DNA from: VRUE01 sp033856195
GTDB taxonomy: Bacteria > Actinomycetota > Thermoleophilia > Solirubrobacterales > 70-9
NCBI GenBank assembly: GCA_033856195.1
Contig: JAWVFL010000038.1
Location: 1-64,000 of the forward strand
Direction: 5' to 3'
Length of the DNA stretch: 64,000 bases
Each line of letters begins with the position of its first letter. Position 1 is the stretch's first letter. Below are positions 25,502 to 33,970 of this stretch, piece by piece. The notes under the pieces were generated by a model. That model did no database searches and was not told the DNA's origin. It saw only the letters and a list, made by a program, of their open reading frames with translations. The position numbers and the translations under genes were made by a program.

Positions 25502-26246
25502 AGGCGAGCGCCGCGGCGGCGCGCTCTTTGGCGGCTTCGATCAGCTCGATCAGCTCGATCTCGCGATCGGCGCGGATCAGCTCGACCGGGTCGGGGTCGC
25601 CGTTGACGATCCCCTCGAAGAACTCCTTGCGGTCCTGGTAGGTCGGCAGCGTCCCCTTGGCCCAGCCGCGGGCGTCGTTGAGGATCACCGCTAGCCGCGC
25701 GTACTCCTCGCCGAAGAGGCTGGAGACCTCGCGCTTCATCCGCTTCGCCAGGGCGGGGGAGGCGCCGGCGGTGGAGATCGCTATAGCCAGCGGGCCGGTG
25801 CGCACGATCGCCGGCAGGATGAAGTTGCAGAGCGGCGGCACGTCGACGATGTTGACCAGCATCGCCCGCTTCTCGGCGTCGTCGTAGACCTTGATGTTGA
25901 CCTCGGTGTCGTCGGTGGACGCGATCACCATGAAGACGCCCTCGAGGTCGGGCGCGCCCGCGTAGGCGCGCTTCTCCCACTCGATCGACCCCTCCGCCGC
26001 GAGGCTTTCCAACTCCGGGTGGGCGACCGGGGCGATCAGGGTGTCGTCGGCGTCGCAGGCGAGCAGCCCCTCGACCTTCTCGAGGCCGATGTCGCCGCCG
26101 CCAACCACCACGCAGCGGCGGCCCTTCAGCTTCAGGCAGGCGATGTAGAAGGGCGTCTCCAGCATGTCGCGCACGCAGGACTGATCGCAGATGCCCTTGC
26201 GCAGCTGGCACACACACTCCTTGCCGGCGTAGGCCTGGGCGGGCAT
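25500..26246 (-). CDS. Precorrin-2 dehydrogenase/siroheme synthase N-terminal type
   Basis: A 248-residue NAD-dependent enzyme resembling the dehydrogenase/ferrochelatase module of CysG or Met8, which converts precorrin-2 toward siroheme. YIACLKLKGRRCVVVGGGDIGLEKVEGLL is the NAD-binding start. PPLCNFILPAIVRTGPLAIAISTAGASPALAKRMK is the family core. There is no methyltransferase domain. Unusually, about 27 residues precede the domain and contain C-x-C-x6-C-x3-C; if a later ATG (26165) is the real start, that part would be absent. A siroheme or B12-pathway role is inferred from the family. Confidence 0.87.
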   Translation of the reverse strand: MPAQAYAGKECVCQLRKGICDQSCVRDMLETPFYIACLKLKGRRCVVVGGGDIGLEKVEGLLACDADDTLIAPVAHPELESLAAEGSIEWEKRAYAGAPDLEGVFMVIASTDDTEVNIKVYDDAEKRAMLVNIVDVPPLCNFILPAIVRTGPLAIAISTAGASPALAKRMKREVSSLFGEEYARLAVILNDARGWAKGTLPTYQDRKEFFEGIVNGDPDPVELIRADREIELIELIEAAKERAAAALA

Positions 26247-26280
26247 AGGGCAAAGCCTAGTGATCCGCCAAAGCTGCCTG

Positions 26281-26326
26281 GGTGCAACGTTTTACGGCTC
26301 TAGGAGGAGAACAAAAGCGTTGCACC
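26281..26326. repeat. GGTGCAACG palindromic repeat
   Basis: GGTGCAACG (26281-26289) and CGTTGCACC (26318-26326), extended by TTTT and AAAA on the inner sides, form a hairpin just after the epimerase stop. It is the same family as 10396 and 54740. It would serve as the epimerase terminator on the minus strand. Confidence 0.7.
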
Positions 26327-26339
26327 TCGGATTCGGCGC

Positions 26340-27272
26340 TCAGATCGAGTCGAGAGTGACGCGCAGACCCTCTTTGAGGCTCATCTCCGCCCGCCAGCCC
26401 AGCTCGCGCTCGGCCCGGCCGGGGTCGATCGAGATGCGTTGCACCTCACCGGTGCGGAGTGGGGCAAACTCGGGCTCGAAGTCGCCGCTGCCACCGAGCT
26501 CGCCGAGCGCGGAGACCAGGTCGAGCACATCGGTCTCGACGCCGGTGCCGATGTTGACCGGTCCCGTCGTCTCCGACTCGGCCGCGGCGAGCATGGCCGA
26601 GACCACGTCGCCCACATATATGTAGTCGCGGGTCTGCTTGCCGTCGCCGAAGACGGTCGGCCGCTTGCCTTCGCGCAGGCGGCCGCAGAAGATCGCGACC
26701 ACGCCGGCCTCGCCGAGCGGGTCCTGGCGCGGCCCGTAGACGTTGCCCAGGCGCAGCGGGATCGTCGAGAGGCCGTAGAGCCGTTCGTATAGGGAGAGAT
26801 AGCCCTCACCGGCGAACTTGCTCTGTCCGTAGGGAGCCTCCGGCGCCAGCGGGGCGTCCTCCGCCAGCGGCAGCTGCTGCCCGTCGCCCTCGCCGTAGAT
26901 CGCGCCGCCGGTCGAGCTGAAGACGATGCGTCGGGTGCCGGCCGCGCGCGCCGCGTCGAGCACGTTTGCCGTGCCGCCGACGTTGATCGAGGCGTCGAAG
27001 GCCGGGTCGGCGATCGACTTGCGCACGTCGATCTGCGCGGCCAGGTGGAAGATGACCTCCGGTTGCTCGCGGCCCACCAGCTCCTCGATCGCGGCTCGGT
27101 CGCGGATGTCGGCCTCGACCAGCGTCGCGCCATTGGAGAGCCCCTGCTCGAGGTTCTCGCGGCGGCCGGTGGAGAGGTCGTCGACGACGATCGCCTCATC
27201 GCCGCGCGCCAGCAGCGCGTCGGTCAGATTCGAGCCGATGAAGCCGGCCCCGCCCGTAACCAAAGCCCTCAT
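26340..27272 (-). CDS. NAD-dependent epimerase/dehydratase, UDP-glucose 4-epimerase-like
   Basis: A 310-residue extended short-chain dehydrogenase. TGGAGFIGSNL (7-17) binds NAD, VVDDLSTGRRENL binds the cofactor ribose, and the catalytic Tyr-x3-Lys is in APYGQSKFAGE. An upstream SSTGGAIYG segment supplies the Ser/Thr. It fits GalE-like enzymes that act on nucleotide sugars for cell-surface glycans. No glycan cluster is adjacent. The hairpin at 26281-26326 follows its stop. Confidence 0.9.
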   Translation of the reverse strand: MRALVTGGAGFIGSNLTDALLARGDEAIVVDDLSTGRRENLEQGLSNGATLVEADIRDRAAIEELVGREQPEVIFHLAAQIDVRKSIADPAFDASINVGGTANVLDAARAAGTRRIVFSSTGGAIYGEGDGQQLPLAEDAPLAPEAPYGQSKFAGEGYLSLYERLYGLSTIPLRLGNVYGPRQDPLGEAGVVAIFCGRLREGKRPTVFGDGKQTRDYIYVGDVVSAMLAAAESETTGPVNIGTGVETDVLDLVSALGELGGSGDFEPEFAPLRTGEVQRISIDPGRAERELGWRAEMSLKEGLRVTLDSI

Positions 27273-27394
27273 TGAGGTCGCGATCCTACGTCCATTGCAC
27301 CTCTGATCGGCAGCGGGCGCCCGGATATGAAGGGCCGCAGCCGAGATTTCCTCTCGCCAGGGCCGCCGAGCGCCCCTGCTACCCTCGCCGCCCC

Positions 27395-29674
27395 ATGCGC
27401 CTGATCGTCACCGAGAAGAACAACAGCGCCGAGAAGATCGCGACCTTTCTCAGCAAGGGGAGCGCGACCAGCGACAAAACCTTCAAAGTCCCGTACTACA
27501 CGTGGAGCGACGCCGATGGCGACCACCGCACGATCGGGCTCAAGGGTCACGTGCTCGGTCCGGCCTTCCCCGAGGGCTACTCGAACTGGCAGAAGACCGA
27601 CCTACACGACCTGATCGACGCCGAGTTGATCAAGGAGCCGACCGACAAGAACGTCGTCAAGGCGATCCGCAAGGTCGCCCAAGAGGCCGACGAGCTGGTG
27701 ATCGCCACCGACTTCGACCGCGAGGGCGAGCTGATCGGCCTCGAGGCGCTGGAGGAGATGCTCGATGCGAATCCCGAGCTGGGCAACCGCGAGGAAACAA
27801 AGGCCGGCACGCTGCGGATCAAGCGCGCCCGCTACTCGGCGCTGACCAAAGAGGAGATCGAGCGCGCCTTCGGCGAGCTCGACGAGCTTTCCTACCCGCT
27901 GGCCAACGCCGGCGCCGCCCGCCAGGACATCGACCTGCTCTGGGGCGCGACGCTGACCCGCGCGGTCTCGCTCTCGACTCGCCGCTTCGGCTCCAACTTC
28001 CTCTCGGTCGGCCGCGTGCAGAGCCCCACCCTCGGCCTGATCGTCGAGCGCGAGATGGAACGCCGCGCCCACGTCGCCAAGCCCTTCTGGGAACTCTTCG
28101 CCAAATTCCAGCACCCCGACGGCAGCTTCGAGACTCACCACGAGACCGACAAGTTCTGGGAGAAGGCCGAGGCCGACGCGGCCTTCGCCGGCACCGCCGG
28201 CCCCGGCACGGTCAAGTCGGTGACGGCGCGCAAGAACACGCGCAAGCCGCCGACGCCCTACAACACGACCGCGTTCACAACCGATGCCTCCAGTCGCCTC
28301 GGCATCACCCCCTCCGCAGCGATGCGGATCGCCGAGGACCTCTACATGGACGGCTTCATCTCCTACCCGCGTACCGACAACACGGTCTACCCGGTCTCGC
28401 TGCCGCTGCGCGAGCTGGTCACCTCGCTGGTGCGGGTGAAGGAGTTCTCCGCCGCCTCGGGCCTGCTCGACAGCGAGCTGAAACCGACCCGGGGCAAAAA
28501 AGAGACGACCGACCACCCGCCGATCTACCCGACCCAGGCGATCCACCCCGGCGCCCTCGAGGGCTCCAAGAAACGCGTCTACGAGCTCGTCGTGCGCCGC
28601 TTCCTCGCCACCTTCAGCCCACCGATGATCACCGAGTCCACGCGCGCCGACATCACGGCCGGCTCGCAGACCTACTTCGTGCGCGGCTCGGTCGTCGTCG
28701 ACCCCGGCTTCGCCGGCATCTACACCTACGCCCGCTCCTCCGACGAGGAGATCCCGGCCCTCAAGGAGGGCCAGACGCTGCAGCTCGACGGCGAGCCCTG
28801 GATCGTCGACAAGGAGACCCAGCCGCCAGCACGCATCTCGCAGGCGAAGCTGGTCGAGATGATGGAGGAGCGCGGCCTCGGCACCAAGGCGACTCGCGCC
28901 GACATCATCAAGAAGCTCTTCGACCGCGGCTACGTCTACAGCAACCCGCCGATTCCGACCGAGACCGGAATCGCGATGTTCGAGGCGTTCAAAAAATACG
29001 TGCCGCGGATGGCGACGCCCGAGATGACCGCCCAGCTCGAGGCCGAGATGGACCAGATCGCCGCCGGCGAGATGACCAAGGACGGCGTCGTCGGCGACAG
29101 CCGCGCACTGCTCCACAACACCTGGACCGAAATCGACGCCAGCCGCGAAGACCTCGCCAAAGTCGTCTGGAAGGGGATGGACGAGGACCGCATCCTCGGG
29201 CCCTGCAAGGTCTGCGAAGAAGCCGGCCGCACCAAGGAGGACGGCTCGCCCAACATGCTGCGCGTGATCCGCGCCAAGAAGTCGGGCAAGCGCTTCGTCG
29301 GCTGCAGCGGCTGGACCCTCGACGATCCGGAGTCCTGCGACCAGACCTTCCCGCTGCCCCAGCGCGGCGACGTCTTCAAGCTCGAGGAACGCTGCTCGAT
29401 CTGCGGCGAGACGCCGCGGCTGAAAGTCCAGCCCTTCCGCGGCCGCCCCTGGAACCTCTGCCTCAACGACGACTGCGAGTCGATGCAGGAGATGAAGAAA
29501 CGCCGCGCCGAACGCGATGCGGCGAAAGCGGCCAAGGAAGCGATGGCGGAGAAGCCGCTGCCCGAGGGCGACGAGGACAAGGCGGCGGCGAAGACGAAGA
29601 CCAAGACGAAGGTCGCGAGCAAGGCCGACACCGCCACCCGCGGTCGCAAACGCGCCAAGGCCGCGGCCAAATAA
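27395..29674 (+). CDS. topA: DNA topoisomerase I (type IA, archaeal-like)
   Basis: The 759-residue enzyme relaxes negative supercoils. The TOPRIM domain (about 1-130) holds EKNNSAEKIA and the acidic ATDFDREGE motif. The catalytic tyrosine lies in GFISYPRTDNT. The N-terminus resembles archaeal TopA more than the bacterial LVIVESPTKAKTI type. Two Cys-rich zinc modules (about 605-660 and 670-705) precede a Lys/Ala-rich tail (about 720-759). I use the ATG at 27395; the frame opens further upstream. A hairpin separates it from tmk. Confidence 0.94.
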   Translation: MRLIVTEKNNSAEKIATFLSKGSATSDKTFKVPYYTWSDADGDHRTIGLKGHVLGPAFPEGYSNWQKTDLHDLIDAELIKEPTDKNVVKAIRKVAQEADELVIATDFDREGELIGLEALEEMLDANPELGNREETKAGTLRIKRARYSALTKEEIERAFGELDELSYPLANAGAARQDIDLLWGATLTRAVSLSTRRFGSNFLSVGRVQSPTLGLIVEREMERRAHVAKPFWELFAKFQHPDGSFETHHETDKFWEKAEADAAFAGTAGPGTVKSVTARKNTRKPPTPYNTTAFTTDASSRLGITPSAAMRIAEDLYMDGFISYPRTDNTVYPVSLPLRELVTSLVRVKEFSAASGLLDSELKPTRGKKETTDHPPIYPTQAIHPGALEGSKKRVYELVVRRFLATFSPPMITESTRADITAGSQTYFVRGSVVVDPGFAGIYTYARSSDEEIPALKEGQTLQLDGEPWIVDKETQPPARISQAKLVEMMEERGLGTKATRADIIKKLFDRGYVYSNPPIPTETGIAMFEAFKKYVPRMATPEMTAQLEAEMDQIAAGEMTKDGVVGDSRALLHNTWTEIDASREDLAKVVWKGMDEDRILGPCKVCEEAGRTKEDGSPNMLRVIRAKKSGKRFVGCSGWTLDDPESCDQTFPLPQRGDVFKLEERCSICGETPRLKVQPFRGRPWNLCLNDDCESMQEMKKRRAERDAAKAAKEAMAEKPLPEGDEDKAAAKTKTKTKVASKADTATRGRKRAKAAAK

Positions 29675-29679
29675 GAGGC

Positions 29680-29726
29680 TTCCGGTGCGCTTTATCCCGC
29701 TATACCGCGGATAAGGACCACCGGAA
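29680..29726. repeat. Hairpin repeat between topA and tmk
   Basis: Outer TTCCGGTG/CACCGGAA (29680-29687/29719-29726) and inner TTATCC/GGATAA (29692-29697/29709-29714) stems surround TATACC. It sits between co-directional topA and tmk, so it may attenuate read-through. The left half is the same sequence as the hairpin at 25445. Confidence 0.68.
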
Positions 29727-29738
29727 CGGGTTCGCGAC

Positions 29739-30335
29739 GTGTTCATTTCTCTCGAGGGGATCGACGGCTCCGGCAAGAGCACGCAGGCGAAGCTGCTGGC
29801 CGAAGCGCTCGGCCCGCAGACGCTGCTGATCCGCGAGCCGGGGGGGACCGAGGCGGCGGAGAAGGTCCGCGGCCTGCTGGCCGATCCCGGGCTGGAGCTT
29901 GATCCCCTCGCAGAGCTGCTGCTCTTCCTGGCCGCGCGGGCGGACCTGACAGCCCGGGTGATCCGCCCGGCGATGGAGGCGGGGCGCGACATCGTCTCCG
30001 ACCGCTTCGCCGACTCCAGCGTCGCCTACCAGGGCGCCGCCCGCGGCCTCGGCGCCCCCGAGGTGATCTCGCTCACCGACGCCGCCACCGAGGGCCTCTG
30101 GCCCGACATAACCGTGCTGCTGCGCGTCGACCCAGAGGTCGGCCTCGGCCGCGCCGAGGGCAGCGACCGCTTCGAGTCCGAGGGCGTCGAGCTGCAGAGA
30201 GCCGTCGCCGAGGCCTACGAGGAAATCGCCAAGGTCGCCTCCGACCGCGTCGTAGTCGTCGACGGGAACGGGACGGTCGAGGAGGTCCACGAGCGCGTGA
30301 TCGGCGCTATCCGAGCGCATGCCCAGATTGATTGA
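29739..30335 (+). CDS. tmk: Thymidylate kinase
   Basis: Tmk phosphorylates dTMP to dTDP. The 198-residue protein has P-loop EGIDGSGKST (5-14), the DR-x motif in VSDRFADSSVAYQG, and a short LID segment RAEGSDRFE. The start is GTG. The stop codon lies inside a large inverted repeat that extends into the holB start. tmk and holB are neighbours in many bacteria. Confidence 0.95.
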   Translation: MFISLEGIDGSGKSTQAKLLAEALGPQTLLIREPGGTEAAEKVRGLLADPGLELDPLAELLLFLAARADLTARVIRPAMEAGRDIVSDRFADSSVAYQGAARGLGAPEVISLTDAATEGLWPDITVLLRVDPEVGLGRAEGSDRFESEGVELQRAVAEAYEEIAKVASDRVVVVDGNGTVEEVHERVIGAIRAHAQID

Positions 30336-30377
30336 AGGTTTGTGGGTGCCATGACCCCCACAAACCTTCAATCAATC
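30326..30377. repeat. 21-bp perfect inverted repeat across the tmk-holB junction
   Basis: Arms 30326-30346 and 30357-30377 are exactly complementary. The left arm contains the tmk stop and the 10-bp loop holds the ATG of holB. Formed in mRNA, it would place the holB start in the loop of a very stable hairpin and cover any upstream ribosome site. Confidence 0.8.
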
Positions 30378-31433
30378 GAGAGCAGCACAGAGCATCAGCC
30401 GCGTGCCCGAGTGGCGCTGAGCGCGGCGCTGGCGTCGGGGCCGTCCCACGCCTACCTCTTCCGCGGCCCGCGCGGAGCCGGAAAGGCCGCCGTCGCCCGC
30501 GCCGTCGCAGCGGAAATTCTCGCGACCGGAGCCATCGACCCCGACGATGCCCGTCGCCGCGCTCTGCTCGATCCATCGCCACACCCCGACCTCGTCTGGC
30601 TAACTCCACGCGGTGCCCAGCACATGGTCGAGGAAGTTCGTGAGCGCGTCATCCGTGCGTCGTCTTACCGGCCCTTCGAAGCTGAGAAGCGGGTCTTCGT
30701 GATCGAGGCCGCCGAGCAAATGCGCGACGAGAGCCAGAACGCGCTCTTGAAGACGCTGGAGGAGCCGCCGGACTTCGTCCACATCCTGCTCCTCACCTCT
30801 GAGCCGACCGCCCTCCTCGAGACCATCGCCTCCCGCTGCCAGCCCGTTGACTTCGCCCCGTTGCCGCCAGAAGCCATCGAAGCCGCCTTGGGCACAGATG
30901 CTCCCGCGGAAGAGTTGGCTGCTGCCGCCCGCCTCTCAGCCGGAGACGTCACCCGCGCCCGTTTCCTCCTCTCGGACTCCGGCAGAAGCCTCCGGGCTGC
31001 GGCCCTCGAGATGGACAAGGATTGGCAACGGGTGCTGAAGACGGCCGAGTCGGCGGGCGAAGATGCCGAAGCCACCGCCCGCGAGCTTCTAGACGAAGAA
31101 GCCGAAGCCGGCGTCAAGCGCAGTGCCCGCGATATCGGGGACGAAGCAAAACGCGCCGGCCGCCGCCGTCGCACCGAAACCCTCGATCTCGCCCTGGAGC
31201 TAAGCGCGAGCTGGTTCCGTGACCTTGCGGCGACGGCCTCCGGCGCTGCCGATGTCGCCTTCAACCTCGATCGCACCGACGAGCTACAGGCTCGCGCCGC
31301 GAGCCTTGATCCGTCCCGTCCCCGCCGTGCCGCCGAGCTGGTTCAGGACACGCGCCGCCGCCTCGACCTCAACGTCTCCGAGGAGCTAGCTCTCGAGGCG
31401 CTCGCCTTCCGCCTTGCTGCCGTTTTCGCCTGA
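30351..31433 (+). CDS. holB: DNA polymerase III subunit delta'
   Basis: A 360-residue clamp-loader AAA+ protein. Walker A GPRGAGKA is at about 39-46. HPDLVWLTPRG, VRERVIRASSYRPFEAEKRVFVIEAAEQM and the sensor-1-like NALLKTLEEPPDFVHILLLTSEPTALLETIASRCQ follow; the last is the clamp-loader signature. The C-terminal half is helical and weakly conserved. The zinc-finger cysteines of DnaX are absent, favouring delta'. The ATG at 30351 lies in the hairpin loop; a GTG three codons upstream is possible. It overlaps the convergent DUF2304 gene by 48 bp. Confidence 0.9.
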   Translation: MTPTNLQSIESSTEHQPRARVALSAALASGPSHAYLFRGPRGAGKAAVARAVAAEILATGAIDPDDARRRALLDPSPHPDLVWLTPRGAQHMVEEVRERVIRASSYRPFEAEKRVFVIEAAEQMRDESQNALLKTLEEPPDFVHILLLTSEPTALLETIASRCQPVDFAPLPPEAIEAALGTDAPAEELAAAARLSAGDVTRARFLLSDSGRSLRAAALEMDKDWQRVLKTAESAGEDAEATARELLDEEAEAGVKRSARDIGDEAKRAGRRRRTETLDLALELSASWFRDLAATASGAADVAFNLDRTDELQARAASLDPSRPRRAAELVQDTRRRLDLNVSEELALEALAFRLAAVFA

Positions 31434-31820
31434 GCGCGACTGCTCACGCGCCTTCTCCAGCGCCCGCTCCTGAGCGAGCCGGGTGATCTGCGCTGCCTGG
31501 CGGGACATGATCACGCTGAAGTTGAGCGCCAGGCCGAGCAGCAGCAGCAGCACGATCGAGAAGAGGGCGACGTTGGTGTCGCGCACGCCCATCGCGTCGG
31601 CGACCAGCTCGAGCAGGCCCGGGAAGGCGGCGCCGAGCAGCATGCCCAAGCCGGCGACGAACCAGACCACGCTGTAGCGCTCCTGCAGTTTGTCGCGGCG
31701 GATCAGCTCGAGGATCAAGACCATGAAGGCGAGCGCTAGGACGGCGGCGATGATCCGCGTCTGCGAGGTGAGGTGGACCTTGGGGCTCTGGCTCGCCGCC
31801 AGCAGTCCCAGCGCGCTCAT
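31386..31820 (-). CDS. DUF2304 membrane protein
   Basis: A 144-residue protein with three hydrophobic segments (about 22-40, 52-74, 83-104) and a charged helical C-terminal tail. ELIRRDKLQERYSVVWF is the DUF2304 signature. DUF2304 genes commonly sit beside GT2 glycosyltransferases, as here (4-bp overlap), suggesting a membrane partner for glycolipid synthesis. The final 16 codons overlap holB on the other strand. Confidence 0.87.
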   Translation of the reverse strand: MSALGLLAASQSPKVHLTSQTRIIAAVLALAFMVLILELIRRDKLQERYSVVWFVAGLGMLLGAAFPGLLELVADAMGVRDTNVALFSIVLLLLLGLALNFSVIMSRQAAQITRLAQERALEKAREQSRSGENGSKAEGERLES

Positions 31821-32545
31821 CGCTCGCCCGCCTCGGCGTGGCGGGGGCGGAACTGGCCGACCACCAGGACGATCAATCCCTTGAAGATGAAGAAGGCCGA
31901 GCGCAGCGGCGTCAGGAAGGAGCTGCCGCCGGCGCGCTCCAGCATCCGCACCGGCAGCTCCTCGACCCGCAGGCCCTCGCGCACGGCGAGCTGTAGCGAC
32001 TCGATCTCGGCGAAGTCGGGCGAGTAGTGCTCGCTGAACAGGGCCATCACCTTGCGGTTCGCGGCGCGCATGCCGCTGGTCGTATCGGTGAAGCGCTGGC
32101 GCGTCGCCAGGGTGAGGAAGAAGCGGAAGACGCCGGTGCCGATGCGGCGCGAGAGCGTCGGCTTGTAGTCGTCGCTCTCGGCTTTGCCGGGGTCGCGATA
32201 GCGCGAGCCGATCACCAGGTCGGCGCGGTCGGCGTAGATCTCCTGCAGCAGCCGCGCCACCTCGCGCGGCGGGTGCTGGCCGTCGGCGTCGAGGTGGGCG
32301 CAGGCCTCATAGCCCTCGCGCAGCGCATGCAGGTAGCCGGTCTGCAGCGCCGCTCCCAGGCCCTGGTTGAAGGGCAGGGAGGCGACGAGCGCGCCGGCCT
32401 CGCCCGCCCGCGCCGCGGTCCCGTCGGTCGAGCCGTCGTCGATCACGAGCAGATCGGCCTCGGGCAGGCACTCGCGCACGTCCGCGATCACGGCCGCGAC
32501 TGAGCCCTCCTCGTTCCAAGCGGGAATGAAGACCAATGTCCGCAT
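31817..32545 (-). CDS. Family 2 glycosyltransferase, polyprenyl-phosphate sugar synthase-like
   Basis: A 242-residue GT-A enzyme resembling dolichol-phosphate mannosyltransferase: VFIPAWNEEGSVAAVIADV, DLLVIDDGSTDGTA, and the metal-binding HLDADGQH. DLVIGSRY and DTTSGMRAANRK follow. It probably moves a sugar from a nucleotide donor to polyprenyl phosphate at the membrane. I use the ATG at 32545; upstream in-frame sequence is not family-like. A one-transcript pair with DUF2304. Confidence 0.9.
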   Translation of the reverse strand: MRTLVFIPAWNEEGSVAAVIADVRECLPEADLLVIDDGSTDGTAARAGEAGALVASLPFNQGLGAALQTGYLHALREGYEACAHLDADGQHPPREVARLLQEIYADRADLVIGSRYRDPGKAESDDYKPTLSRRIGTGVFRFFLTLATRQRFTDTTSGMRAANRKVMALFSEHYSPDFAEIESLQLAVREGLRVEELPVRMLERAGGSSFLTPLRSAFFIFKGLIVLVVGQFRPRHAEAGER

Positions 32546-32589
32546 GAGCACGATTCTCCCACGTGCCCCGGTCCCGCCCATCCAGGGGG

Positions 32590-32633
32590 GTGTCTGAGCT
32601 CAGGGGTCCATAAACCCCCCTAAGCTCAGACAC
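32590..32633. promoter_or_regulatory. Hairpin in divergent gap before the histidine kinase
   Basis: GTGTCTGAGCT (32590-32600) pairs with AGCTCAGACAC (32623-32633); after one mismatch AGGGG/CCCCT continues the stem around a short loop. It sits between a leftward and a rightward gene start, so it is not a simple terminator. It could be an operator or a leader structure. Confidence 0.6.
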
Positions 32634-32669
32634 GCCCCGGCGGGAGGGCGATTGTGTTAGTAACTCCTC

Positions 32670-33968
32670 ATGAGACGCATAGGAATGCGGCTGTGGCTCG
32701 CCGGCGCGTTTGCCGCCGTTTCGCTGATCACCGCTTTTGCCGTCTACCTCTTCGGCGACAACCAGCGGGCGTTGGTCGTCGCGGTGCTGATCGGCGTGCT
32801 CGCCGGCTTCCTGATCGCCGTCGCGATCACCCACCGCGTCTCGCGCCTTGCCCAGGCTGCCAACGAAATGGCCTCGGGCTCCTTCGACGCGCCGCTGCGG
32901 GTCGGCGCCCGTGACGAGATCGGCGAACTCGCCCGCGCCCTGGACTCGATGCGCGCTTCGCTGAAGGAGAGCTTCGGCGTGCTCACCGCCGACCGCAACA
33001 AGCTCGAGGCGATCTTCGACGGCCTTACCGATGCGGTTATGGTCGTCGACGACGAGGGGCCGGTGCGCTTCTCCAACAGCGCCGCGGCGGACCTGCTCGA
33101 GGACGGCCGGCCGCCGGAGGCGATGCTGATCCACCTCCGCCGCGCCGCGGAGGTCGGCTTCACCGCTCACCCGGCGCTGCGGATCGGCGATCGCGCCTAT
33201 GCGATGCAGGCGCGCTCGCTTCCCGACGAGCGCGCGGTGCTGGCCGTCGTCCGCGATCGCACCGAAGAGATGCGCCGCGAGTTCGCCGAAGCCGACTTCG
33301 TCTCCAACGCCGCTCACGAGCTGCGCAACCCGCTCGCGGGGATCTCGGGAGCGATCGAGGTCCTCCAGAGTGGCGCCAAGGACGACCCGCAGGCGCGCGA
33401 CCACTTCCTCACGCGGCTCGCCGACGATGCCGACCGGATGAGCCGCCTCACCCAGGCGCTGCTCACCCTCGCCCGGGTCGAGTCGCTGGGGGCGGGGGAG
33501 ACCGAGGTGGTCGACGTGCCGATCGCGATCCGCGACGTCGTCGCCGCGGTCGAGCCGCGCAAACACGTCGACCTCTACGTCGAAGTCGAGCCCGATCTCG
33601 CCGCCAAGGCCGACCCGACACTGCTGCGCCAGGTGATGATCGGCTTGCTCACCAACGCCTTCAAGAACACGCCACCCCCCGGCGCCGTTACCGTACGCGG
33701 CCGCCGCGATGGCAAGGCGGACGTGATCATGGAGGTAATCGACACCGGAACAGGCATCCCCACGGCGGAGATCGAGCGCGTCTTCGAGCGCTTCTACCGC
33801 CGCAGCGAGACGCGCAAGCAGGAGGGCTTCGGGCTCGGCCTCGCGATCGCCCGTCGCATGGTCGACGTGATGGGCGGCGAGATGGGCGCCACCTCGGTCG
33901 AGGGGCAGGGCAGCACGTTCTGGGTCCGCCTGCCGATCTCGCAACCGAGCCCGACCCCGGTGGCCTGA
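32670..33968 (+). CDS. Membrane histidine kinase with HAMP and PAS domains
   Basis: A 432-residue sensor kinase. Two membrane helices (about 8-28, 34-54) with almost no external loop precede a HAMP domain (about 55-105) and a PAS domain (about 108-200). HisKA carries His216 in NAAHELRNPLAG, and HATPase has N-box LLTNAFKNTPP, DTGTGIP and GFGLGLAIARRMVDVMGG. The layout resembles PhoR-type kinases. The tiny external part suggests an internal or membrane signal. It lies 2 bp before its response regulator. Confidence 0.94.
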   Translation: MRRIGMRLWLAGAFAAVSLITAFAVYLFGDNQRALVVAVLIGVLAGFLIAVAITHRVSRLAQAANEMASGSFDAPLRVGARDEIGELARALDSMRASLKESFGVLTADRNKLEAIFDGLTDAVMVVDDEGPVRFSNSAAADLLEDGRPPEAMLIHLRRAAEVGFTAHPALRIGDRAYAMQARSLPDERAVLAVVRDRTEEMRREFAEADFVSNAAHELRNPLAGISGAIEVLQSGAKDDPQARDHFLTRLADDADRMSRLTQALLTLARVESLGAGETEVVDVPIAIRDVVAAVEPRKHVDLYVEVEPDLAAKADPTLLRQVMIGLLTNAFKNTPPPGAVTVRGRRDGKADVIMEVIDTGTGIPTAEIERVFERFYRRSETRKQEGFGLGLAIARRMVDVMGGEMGATSVEGQGSTFWVRLPISQPSPTPVA

Positions 33969-33970
33969 CG

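Noticed and set aside
27602..29992. A long minus-strand frame opposite topA and tmk
   Set aside because: Its product is low-complexity Arg/Gly/Ala-rich antisense sequence, while topA and tmk on the other strand are clear.
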